Source: Chionoecetes opilio (lineage: Eukaryota > Arthropoda > Malacostraca > Decapoda > Majidae). Taken from it: 64,000 nucleotides of DNA. The notes under the pieces were generated by a model. It saw only the letters and a list, made by a program, of their open reading frames with translations, did not search any database and was not told the origin of the DNA. Location: positions 237,001 to 301,000 of the forward strand of contig JACEEZ010024114.1 of NCBI GenBank assembly GCA_016584305.1, given 5' to 3'. A program made the position numbers and the translations under genes. Positions within the stretch are counted from its first letter, which is position 1; the number at the start of each line of letters is the position of its first letter. Shown one piece after another: positions 11,601 to 23,600 of this stretch.

Positions 11601-14600
11601 AAGTGGAGAGGGAAAGTGGGGGAGGCAAAAGAACAGGGTAGAAACTACATCATGAATGGGAGGGGAGAGAGCAGTAAGAACAGGAGTAGTAATACATGCA
11701 TAAAAGTGGAGAGGGAAGGGGGGAGAGGGGGAAGAGCATAACAAACATGCATGAAGTGGAGAGGGGAGAGTGGAGAGGGGGAGAAGCGTAACAAACAATG
11801 CATAATTTGGAAGTGGAGAGTGGAGAGAGCAGAAAGGACAGGAGCAGTAACTACTTTCTGAAGTGGAGAGTGGAGAGAGCATTAAAAAAGGAAAGAAAAC
11901 TACATGTTTTAAGTGGAAGTGGGGGTTTGGAGGGGCATTAAGGACGGGACAGAACTAAAATGCTTTGGGGGAAAGTGGAGAGTGGGGGGAGTGGGAGAGC
12001 AAAAGGGAAACGGGAAAGCAGTAACTACATGAAATTGAAGTGGAGAGGGGAATTGGAGGGGGCGAAAGGACGGGAAGCAAAACTCCTTTTAAAATTAAGT
12101 GTAGAGGGGGAGAGTGGGGAGCAAAAAAGAACTTTAGTAGTAACTAAAATGCTAAAGTGGGAAGGGGGAGAGAGCAGTAAGAAAAGGAGTAGTAATTTAA
12201 TGCATAAGTGGGAGTGGAGGTGAGAGAGCAGAAAGGACAGGAGCAGTAACTACATGCTAAAGGGAGAGTGGAAGGGGCATAAAAACGGAGTAGAAACTCA
12301 TGCCATGAAGTGGAATGGAGATTGGAGAGACCCATTAAGGCGGGAAGCAAATTTAACACCTAAATTTGGAGAGTGGAGAGAGAAAGTAACTACTGTATGA
12401 AGGGGAGAGTGGAAAGAGGGGAGAGAGCAGAAAGGGACAGGGCAGAAACTCCCAAGGGATAAATTTGGAGAGAGCAGTAAAAAAAAGGAGTAGTAACTCA
12501 TGCATAAAGGGGAAGGGAAAGGGGAAGGGGCATTTAAAGGCAGGCAGAAACCTAAAATCCCTGAAGTGAGAGTGGGAGAGCAGAAACTACATGTATGAGG
12601 GGGGGGGGAAAAATTGGGGGGGAGAGCAAAAGGGAACAGGACCCTTAACTACATGCATGAAGTGAGAGTGGAGAGAGTAAAAACAGGAGTAGTACTACAT
12701 GAAATGAAGGGGAGAGGGGAGAAGCATTAAGGACGGAGCAGAAACCCAAAATTTCATGAAGTGGAGATTTGGAGGGGTGGAAGGAGAAGAAAGAAAGGAA
12801 ACAGGACGGGAAACTACTCAGAATTTGGAGAGTGGAGAGGGGAGAGGGGAGGAGCATAAGGACGGAGCAAAAACTAACATGTATAAAGGGAGAGTGGAGC
12901 GAGCGGGAAAGGACAGGACAGAAAACTACAGCATAAGGGGGAGGAGGGGAAGGGGAGCAAAAGGGAAAACCGGGACAGTAACTACATCCCTGAAGTTAAG
13001 AGGGGATGGGTGGAGAGGGCGAAAGGGGGACGGGAGCAGAAACTCCCATGCAGAAGTGGAGTGGAAGCGGGAAAGGTGACGGGAAAGAAACTACAGGGCA
13101 TGAAGGGGAAAAGGGGTGGAGAAAAGCAGTAAAACAGGAGCGAAACTCCCTGTATAAAGTGGGAGTGGAGGGGAGCAGAAAAGGCCAGGACAGTAACTCC
13201 TGCATAAAGGGAGATTTTGGAGAGAGCATGGACGGAGCATAACTACATGTTTAATGGAGAGTGGGGGAGAGCAGTAAGGACAGGAGCAGTAACTCCCTGA
13301 AATAAATGGAGAGGGGGGAAAAAGCAGAAGGGAAACAGGAGCAGTAATTTCATGAAATAAAGTGGAGATTTGGAGAGAGCAAAAGGCAGGGGGCAAAACT
13401 ACTTTATGAAGTGGAAAAGGGGGAGAGGGGAGAGTGGAGAAGCGTAAGGAAAAGGAGCAGTAACACTTTCATGGGGGGAGAGTGGGAGACCCGTAGGCAG
13501 GAGCGTAACTACAAGGTTAAAGGGTGGAGAGTGGAGAGACAAAAGGACGGGAGCAGAAACTACATTATAAGTGGAGAGTGGAAAAGGTGGAGATTGGGAA
13601 AAGGATAAGGAAGGGACAGTAACCAGAAATGAAGTAAGAGTGGGGGGAGCAGTAAGGACATGAGCAGTAACTACATGCATGAAGGGGGAGAGTGGAGGGG
13701 AGCAGAAAGGACGGGCAGTAATTCATGCATAAAGGGGGAAGGGGAAAAGGGGCAAAAGGGAACAGGAGCATTAATTTCATGCATGAAGGGGAGAGTGGAG
13801 ATTGGAGAGGGGAAAGAGACAGTAAGGACAGGACAGAAAATACATGTTTTAAGTGGAGAGTGGAGAAAAGCAGTAAAAAAGGAGCGAAACCTTACATCCC
13901 TTAAGTGGAGAGTGGAGAGGGCAGAAAGGACGGAGCAGAAAACTACTTTGCTGAAGGGGAGAGGGGGAGGTGGAGAGAGCAAAAGGGACGGGACCCAGTA
14001 ACTACTCCCATAAAGGGGAGAGGGGAGGGGAGCAGTAAGGACAGAGCAAAACTACGGGTGAAGGGGAGGGGTGGAGGAGCAGTAAGAACGGGCAAAACCT
14101 ACATGTAGAAGTGGAGAGTGGAGAGAGCAAGTAAGGACAGGAGCATAACTACATGGCATGAAGTGGAGGGGGAAAGAGGGCAGTAAAGGACAGGAGCGTA
14201 ACTACATGTTGAAGTGGAGAGTGGGGGAGGCAGTAAGGACAGACCCAGTACTACATTATGAAGTGGAGAGTGGAGAGAGCATAAGGACAGAGCAGAAACT
14301 ACAGGCCTGAAGTGGAGAGTGGGAGAGCAGTAAGGACAGGAGCAGTACTACCTGTATGAAGTGGGAGAGTGGAGAGTGGAGAGGGAGAAGAAAAGGGGAC
14401 AGGAGCATAACTAATCATGAATGGAGATGGGGAGAGCAGTCAGTGACAGGAGCAGAAAACCACTGTATAAAAGGGGAGAGTGGAGGAGCAGAGGACAGGG
14501 CCGTAACTACATGTATAAGTGGAGAGTGGAGAGTGTAGAGTGGAGAGAGCGTAAAGGACAGGAGCAGTAAACTACAGCCATGAAGTGGAGAGTGGAGAGA

Positions 14601-17600
14601 GCAGTAAGACAGGAGCTTACTACATCATAAGTGGAGTGGGAGAGCAAAAGGGACAGGCAGTACTCAATGCTGAAGGGAGAGTGGAGAGAGCAGTAAGGAC
14701 AGGAGCAGTAACAGCATGAAGTGGAGGTAGCGGGATGCTGATCAAAAAGAGTATTCAAACTGAGAAACAACTGTGAGTGCTTTGGCGCACCACTCTGTGG
14801 TTACCGTTCCCTTTTACGTAAAGTTATGTATACATATTATTAATGCAAATTTACAAATAGTTTGCGTGCCTGAACCTGGCTAGCGGGCAAGGCGTCGTGT
14901 CGGGTCGTCGTCCTTCGGGCCCCCGACACCCCGAGGGGCCGACAGTTTTCCTGCCGTGACCAGGAGTACAGGCTCTGTCGGCCCCCCGCGGTGACGTGGC
15001 AGCCCATGGCCCCTGCTACGCGGACCAGGCGGTGGCGTGGCAGCCCATGGCCCCTGCTACAACAGGACCAAGCTCTGGCGTGGCAGCCCACGGCCCCTGG
15101 CTACAACAGGACCAAGCTGTGGCGTGGCAGCCCACGGCCCCTGCTAAAATGGGACCACGTTGTGGCGTGGCAACACGGCATGGTCCCATTGTAGCAGGGG
15201 CCATTAACCACGTAGCTATGGTGGTAGTGGTGGTAGTGTAGCGGGGTAGTTCCCCAGCAGGGCTGCTGGTCCCCCTCTTGGTGGTATTAGCAAATAGGTG
15301 GGGGGGGGTATCAGGGGGAGCCACCCCATCATTGGGGCCGGTTTGGCCGGGGAAGGGAAGCCTTCGAGGTCCCGGGCTGTTGATGGCGAGGGGCCTCCAC
15401 AACTTGGAGGAGGAACTGGCGCTGTTCCTCGTCTTTGGTCAGCCGAGGTTGAAGGACTGGATGAGCGCCACTCCTCGCTGGGCTGTGTCGTTAAAGACGC
15501 TTAAGTCCCTCGCTCGGTGGCAGGCCTCGAGTACGATTCCTCTTCCTGCCACTTCCGAGGGTTGGCGGACAGGAAGCCCGGTCTTGTATCAAGAGCTTCG
15601 AAGAGGCGGAGGGAATTTTTCGTGGCGAAGGAGGGCAGGGTTGCCGCGGGAAACTTGTGATGATGGGAGGTTTATTCGCTTGGCGGGTTCCTCGGCTCCT
15701 TCCATAGAGAATGGCCTGTACAATTGTTTGGTTTGTCGGAGACAGGAGACGTGAGTCGAACAGTGGACAGGCCAATGAGATCTTCGCTCAGTACCAGAAA
15801 TGGCGGCTCAGAGTGGTGAAGCAGGCCTTCCCGAATACTTTCGTCTGGTACTGAAGGATGTCCTTCGCGAACCCAAGATCGTTGGCGGGAGCGTAGGATG
15901 GAACCGTCGATTCGAACCATCGCAGGACGTAGATCTGGGTTTTGCGAACGATGAGAACCGCTGGAGGGCTGACATTTCTCGGGGGTGTGACGACTTCAGT
16001 CAGCTGCTCCCGAAACAAGATCATCTTCAAGCGTAAATGATACGCACCATCCAACGAAACTCGATGAAGCGCTCCGGGCTACGGATAGAGGTCTTCGGAA
16101 AGAGCGCCGCGGGAGGAAATGGATGCTCAGCGAGTTCCTTATAGTCGTCACGGGGCTGCTTTGTCAGCAGACGTTTCAAACCTTGAATGAGATCGTCCCT
16201 CTTGAAGACCAGTCTCCGGCAGATCTTCGTTGGTGGAGGGGTTATTGCGACTGGTTGATGTAAACCAGTATTCCTTGAAGCAGAGAAGATGGTGATCTCA
16301 AGACCAGAAGATGACCCCAAACACGTAGAAAAGGCCTTCTCAAGGACAAGTTCGTGGACGTGATGACGGAAAGCAAGTGAAACGAGGGGTCGGCTGATCT
16401 TCTGTTGCAAGATGGTGCATGCACCATTGATGGCTCCAGTTTTGGGCACTGGTTGTGTCGAGCACATCGCCACGACTCGTTCCTGGACCCCCAGTCTTCT
16501 AGAGCCTCGAACACAGCTGTAGCGGCGGCATCACCGTTCCGGAGTGCGTTTCGGGACTCCTAGCACTTCTCCACTCCTTCTCCTGTGACGAGGATGGCGA
16601 GTCTTTCGGCGCGATTGCCATCTTTCCTGAGGAGTATCTTCCCGCCCCAAATTTGAACGGTAAGATGGGTAAGAGGACTGAAAGTCTTTTTGGGTGTCCT
16701 TCGCAAAGTGGACCTGAAACTTCGCTCTTGCCTGTCAATGGACTCGGGATTCAGCACAAGCTCTTGGGGGATCGTGGGCCCAAGCTACTTCCCGTAGCCC
16801 CCACAATTTGAAGGGCTTGGCGGCTACTGACCCCAGTTCTGTCAAGGGCTCCGACGAGATCAGGGGATAGGACGGACTTCGTGCCCCGTGTCCTCAATCG
16901 CTTTGGTGGAGAAGCGACCCCGGCGTCGTAAGAAGAAGTCGATGTGTTGGCAGCGTTGGCTGGAAATTGATGACTCGGACGTGACGACTCCCGCTCCACC
17001 ATTTTCTTCTCCTTTTGGCGTCTGCTGACGGCTACGTGAGAGAGCTTTCACGTCGGCAAACCGACTCTTTCAGCTTCTTGTCCAGACCAGCCATCGAACC
17101 CCGCCTCCCCTTCTCCCGCTGGGCAAGAAGGAATTCCTTGTCTTCAGGAATGGTCATCAGAGTGAGGGCGTCGGAGTGGGCGATGTCCAAAAGGTCTGGG
17201 AGACTTTCTTGGAAGGTCTTCTGTTTTTCGAGTGGAGAGAGCAGTAAGGACAGGAGCAGTAACTACATGTATGAAGTGGAGAGTGGAGAGTGGAGAGGGG
17301 CAGTAAAGGGCAGGGAGCAGTAACTACATGTATGAAGTGGAGAGTGGAGAGAGCAGTAAGGACAGGAGCAGTAACTACATGTATGAAGTGGAGAGTGGAG
17401 AGAGCAGTAACTACATGTATGAAGTGGAGAGTGGAGAGTGGAGAGAGCAGTAACTACATGTATGAAGTGGAGAGTGGAGAGTGGAGAGTGGAGAGAGCAG
17501 TAAGGACAGGAGCAGTAACTACATGTATGAAGTGGAGAGTGGAGAGAGCAGTAACTACATGCATGAAGTGGAGAGTGGAGAGAGCAGTAAGGACAGGAGC

Positions 17601-20600
17601 AGTAACTACATGTATGAAGTGGAGAGTGGAGAGTGGAGAGAGCAGTAACTACATGTATGAAGTGGAGAGTGGGGAGAGGGGGGTGGAAAAGAGCAGTAAG
17701 GACAGGAGCAGTAACTACATGTATGAAGTGGAGAGTGGAGAGAGCAGTAAGGACAGGAGCAGTAACTACATGCATGAAGTGGAGAGTGGAGAGTGGAGAG
17801 AGCAGTAACTACATGCATGAAGTGGAGAGTGGAGAGTGGGGGAGCAGTAAAGGGCAGGAGCAGTAACTACATGTATGAATGTGGAGAGTGGAGAGAGCAG
17901 TACTACATGCATGAAGTGGAGAGTGGAGAGAGCAGTAACTACATGCATGAAGTGGAGAGTGGAGAGAGCGTAACTACATGTATGAAGTGGAGAGTGGAGG
18001 GGAGCAGTAAGGACAGGAGCAGTAATACATGTATGAAGTGGAGAGTGAGAGAGCAGAAGGACAGGAGCATAACTACATGCATGAAGTGGAGAGAGCATAA
18101 CTACATGTATGAAGTGGAGAGTGGAGAGTGGAGAGAGCTAACACATGTATGAAGTGGAGAGGGGGGAGTGGGGAGGCAGTAAGGACAGGAGCAGTAAAAT
18201 ACATGCTGAAGTGGAGAGTGGAGAGAGCAGTAGGACAGGAGCAGTAACTACATTTCATGAAGTGGGAGTGGAGAGAGCAGTAAGGACAGGAGCAGTACTA
18301 CATGCTGAAGTGGAGAGTGGAGAGTGGGGGGAGAGCAGTAACTACATGTATGAAGTGGAGAGTGGAGAGTGGAGAGAGCAGTAACTACATGTATGAAGTG
18401 GAGAGTGGAGAGTGGAGAGAGCAGTAACTACATGTATGAAGTGGAGAGTGGAGAGTGGAGAGAGCAGTAAGGACAGGAGCAGTAACTACATGTATGAAGT
18501 GGAGAGTGGAGAGAGCAGTAAGGACAGGAGCAGTAACTACATGCATGAAGTGGAGAGTGGAGAGAGCAGTAAGGACAGGAGCAGTAACTACATGCATGAA
18601 GTGGAGAGTGGAGAGAGCAGTAAGGACAGGAGCAGTAACTACATGTATGAAGTGGAGAGGTAGCGGGACTGCTGATCAACAAGAGTATTCTACTGAGAAA
18701 CAGACTGTCGAGTGCATTGGCGCACCACTCTGTGGTTAACCGGTTCCACTTTTACGTAAAGTTATTCAATACATAATTATTAATGCAAATAATAAAATAG
18801 TTTTCGTGCCCGAACCTGGCGTAGGCGGGCGGCGCGTCGTGTCGGGTCGTGTCCTTCTGAGCCCCGACACCCCGAGGGCCGACAGTTCCTGCCGTGACCC
18901 GGAAGGGACAGGCTCTGTGGCCCCCGCGCGGTGACGTGGCAGCCCATGGCCCCTGCTACGCCGGGGCCCAGGGGGTGGCGTGGCAGCCCATGGCCCCTGC
19001 TACAACAGGGCCAAGCTGTGGCGTGGCAGCCCATGGCCCCTGCTACGCCGGGACCAGGCGGTGGCGTGGCAGCCCATGGCCCCTGCTACAACAGGACCAA
19101 GCTGTGGCGTGGCAGCCCACGGCCCCTGCTACAACAGGACCAAGCTGTGGCGTGGCAGCCCACGGCCCCTGCTACAATGGGACCAGGCGGTGGCGTGGCA
19201 GCCCTGGCACCTGCTAGCCGGGACCAGGCGTGGCGTGGCAGCCCATGGCCCTGCTACAACAGGACCAAGCGTGTGGCGTGGCAGCCACGGCCCCCGCTAC
19301 AACAGGAAACCCAAACTGTGGGGTGGCAGCCCACGGCCCCTGCTACAATGGGACCAGGCGGTGGCGTGGCAGCCCATGGCCCTGCTACAACAGGACCAAG
19401 CTGTGGCGTGGCAGCCCACGGCCCCTGCTACAATGGGACCAGGCGGTGGCGTGGCAGCCCATGGCCCCTGCTACAACAGGACCAAGCTGTGGCGTGGCAG
19501 CCCACGGCCCCTGCTACAATGGGACCAGGCGGTGGCGTGGCAGCCCATGGCCCCTGCTACAACAGGACCAAGCTGTGGCGTGGCAGCCCACGGCCCCTGC
19601 TACAATGGGACCACGTTGTGGCGTGGCAACACGGCATGGTCCCATTGTAGCAGGGGCCATGTAACCACGTAGCTATGGTGGTAGTGGTGGTAGTAGTAGC
19701 AGGGTAGTTCCCCAGCAGGGCTGCTGGTCCCCCTCTTGGTGAGTATTAGCTAATAGGTGGGGGGGGGGTATCATGGGGAGCCACCCCACTCATTTTGGCA
19801 GGTTTGGCCGGGGAAGGGAAGCCTTCGAGGTCCCGGGCTGTTGATGGCGATGGGCCTCCACAACTTGGAGGAGGAACTGGCGCTGTTCCTCGTCTTTGGT
19901 CAGCCGGAGGTTGAAGGACTGGATGAGCGCCACTCCTCGCTCGGCTGTGTCGTTGACGACGCGAAGTCCCTCGATTCGGCGGCAGGCCTCGACGTACGAT
20001 TCCTCTTCCTGCCACTTCCGAGGGTTGGCGGACAGGAAGTCGGTCTTGATATCAAGAGCTTCGAAGAGGCGGAGGGAATTTTTCGTGGCGAAGGAGGGCA
20101 GTGTTGCCGCAGGAACTTGTGATGATGGGAGGTTTATTCGCTTGGCGGGTTCCTCGGCTCCTTCATCGTAGAGAATGGCCTGTACAATTGCTTGTTTGTC
20201 GGAGACAGGGAGACGCGAGTCGAACAGTGACAGGCCAATGAGATCTTCGCTCAAGTACCAGAAATGGCGGCTCAAGAGTGGTGAAGCAGGCCTTTCGAAT
20301 ACTTTCGTCGTGGTACTGAAGGATGTCCTTAGCGATTCCAAGATCGTTGGCGGGAGCGTAGGATGGAACCGTCGATTCGAACCATCGCAGGACGTAGATC
20401 TCGGTTGCGAACGATGAGAACCGCTGGAGGGCTGACTTTCTCGAGGTGTGACGACTTCAGTCAGCTGCTCCCGAAACAAGATCATCTTCAGAGCGTAAAT
20501 GATACGCGCCATCCAACGCACTCGATGAAGCGCTCCGAGGCTATGGATCGAGGTCTTCGGAAGAGCGCCGCCGAGGAAATGGATGCTCAGCTCAGCGAGT

Positions 20601-23600
20601 TCCTTATAGTCGTCACGGGGCTGCTTTGTCAGCAGACGTTTCAAACCTTGAATGAGATCGTCCCTCTTGAAGACCAGAGTCTCCGGCAGATCTTCGTTGG
20701 TGGGAGGGTTTATTGCCGACTGGTTGATGTAAGACCAGTAGTCCTTGAAGCGAGAGAAGATGGTGATCTCAAGACCAGAAGATGACCCCAAACACGTAGA
20801 AAAGGCCTTCTCAAGGACAAGTTCGTGGACGTGATGACGGCAAGCAAGTGAAACGAGGGGTCGGCTGATCTTCTGTTGCAAGATGGTGCATGCACCATTG
20901 ATGGCTCCAGTGTTGGCACTGGTTGTGTCGAAGCACATCGCCACGACTCGTTCCTGGACCCCCCAGTCTTCTAGAGCCTCGAACACAGCTGTAGCGGCGG
21001 CATCACCAGTTCCGGAGTGCAGTTTCGGGACTCCTAGGAGCTTCTCCACTCCTTCTCCTGTGACGAGGATGGCGAGTCTTCGCGCGCGAGTTGCCATCGT
21101 CCTGAGGAAGGATCTTCCCGTCCCAATGAACGGTAAGATGGGTAAGAGGACTGAAAGTCTCTTTGATGTCCTTCGCCAAAGTGGACCTGTACTTCGCTCT
21201 TGCCTGTCGAATGGACTCGGGATTCAGCACAAGCTCTTGTGGATCGTGGCCCAAGCTACTTGCCGTAGCCGCCACAATTCGAAGGGCTTGGCGGCTACTG
21301 ACCCCAGTTCTGTCAAGGGCTCCGACGAGATCAGGGGATAGGACGGACTTCGTGCCCCGTGTCCCTCAATCGCTTGTGGTTGGAGAAGCACCAACCCGGC
21401 GTCGGAAGAAGAAGTCGATGTGTTGGCAGCGTTGGCTGGACTTGATGACTCGGACGATGACGACTCCAGCTCCACCATCTCTTCTCCTTTTGGCGTCTGT
21501 TGACGGCTACGTGAGAGAGCTTTCACGTCGGCAAACCGACTCTTTCAGCTTCTTGTCCAGACCAGCCATCGAACCCCGCCTCCCCTTCTCCCGCTGGCAA
21601 GAAGGAATTCCTTGTCTTCAGGAATGGTCATCAGAGTGAGGGCGTCGGAGTGGGCGATGTCCAAAAGGTCTGGGAGACTTTCTTGGAAGGTCTTCTGTTT
21701 TTCGAGTGGAGAGAGCAGTAAGGACAGGAGCAGTAACTACATGTATGAAGTGGAGAGTGGAGAGTGGAGAGAGCAGTAACTACATGTATGAAGTGGAGAG
21801 TGGAGAGAGCAGTAAGGACAGGAGCAGTAACTACATGTATGAAGTGGAGAGTGGAGAGAGCAGTAAGGACAGGAGCAGTAACTACATGCATGAAGTGGAG
21901 AGTGGAGAGAGCAGTAACTACATGTATGAAGTGGAGAGTGGAGAGAGCAGTAAGGACAGGAGCAGTAACTACATGTATGAAGTGGAGAGTGGAGAGAGCA
22001 GTAAGGACAGGAGCAGTAACTACATGTATGAAGTGTTGAGTGGAGAGAGCAGAAACTACATGATGAAGTGGAGAGTGGAGAGTGGAGAGAGCAGTAACTA
22101 CATGTATAAAAAGTGGAGAGTGGAGAGTGGAGGGGCAGTAAGACAGGGAAGCAGTAACTACATGATGAAGTTGTGAGTGGAGAGAGCAGTAAGGACAGGA
22201 GCAGTAACTACATGCATGAAATGGAGAGTGGAGAGAAGCCAGTAGGCAGGGCAGTAACTACATGCATGAAGGGAGAGTGGAGGAGCAGTAAGGGACAGGA
22301 GCAGTAACTACATGTATGAAGTGGGAAGGGTAGCGGGACTGCTGATCAACAGAGTATTCTACTGAAAACGGGACTGTCGACGTGCATGGGCGCACCACTT
22401 GTGGTTAACCCGGTTCCCTTTACGTAAAGATTCATACAAATTTATTAATGCAAATTATACAAGTAGTTGCGTGCCTAAACCCCGGGCGTAGGCGGGCAGC
22501 GCGTCGGTGGGGTGTCGCCCTTTCTGAGCCCCGACACCCCGAGGGCCGACAGTTCCTGCCCGTGCCCAGGAAGGACAGGCTCTGCGGCCCCCGCCGGTGC
22601 CCGTGGCAGCCCATGCACCTGCTACGCCGGGACCAGGCGGTGGCGTGGCAGCCCATGGCCCCTGCTACAACAGGACCAAGCTGTGGCGTGGCACCCCACG
22701 GCCCCTGCTACAAGGGACCAGGCGGTGGCGTGGCAGCCCATGGCCCCTGCTACAACGGGACCAAGCTGGTGGCGTGGCAGCCATGGCCCCTGCTACCAAT
22801 GGGACCAGGCGGTGGCGTGGCAGCCCACGGCCCCTGCTACAACGGGACCAGGCGGTGGCGTGGCAGCCCATGGCCCCTGCTACAACGGGACCAGGCGGTG
22901 GCGTGGCAGCCCACGGCCCCTGCTACAACGGGACAAGCTCTGGGGGGGGCAGCCCAGGCCCCCTGCTACAACGGGACCCAAGCGGTGGCGTGGCAGCCCA
23001 TGGCCCCTGCTACAACGGGATCAAGGGGTTTGGCGTGGCAGCCCACGGCCCTGCTACAAGGGACCAGGCGGTGGCGTGGCAGTCCAGGGCCCCTGCTACA
23101 ACGGGACCAGGCGGTGGCGTGGAAAGTCCATGGCCCCTGCTACAAGGGGGGGACCAGGCGGGGCGTTGGCAGTCCATGGCCCCTGCTACAACGGGACCAG
23201 GCGGGGGCGTGGCAGCCCACGGCCCTTGCACAACGGGACCAGCGGTGGCGTGGCAGCCCATGGCCCCTGCTACAACGGGACCGGGCGGTGGCGTGGCAGC
23301 CCATGGCCCCTGCTACACCGGGACCAGGGGGGTGGCGTGGCAGCCCACGGCCCTGCTACAACGGGACCAGGCGGTGGCGTGGCAGTCCACGGCCCCTGCT
23401 ACAACGGGACCAGGCGGTGGCGTGGCAGTCCATGGCCCCTGCTACAACGGGACCACGTTGTGGCGTGGCAACACAGCATGGTCCCGTTGTAGCAGGGGCC
23501 ATGCAACCACGTAGCTATGGTGGTGGTAGTGGTGGTGGTGCCAGGCGGTGGCGTGGCAGCATGGCCACCTGCTAGCCGGGCCAGGCGGTGGCGGGGCAGC

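Noticed and set aside
17290..18739. Long open frames repeating [17 protein letters not shown] on the plus strand and its antisense
   Set aside because: The 51-bp satellite period is a multiple of three, so frames stay open without selection; short units shift between frames freely and there is no start context or domain.
22448..23575. 300 to 375-codon frames in the 43-bp array ([18 protein letters not shown] repeats)
   Set aside because: Same motif appears in all three frames in turn because 43 is not a multiple of three; no gene-like start or end.
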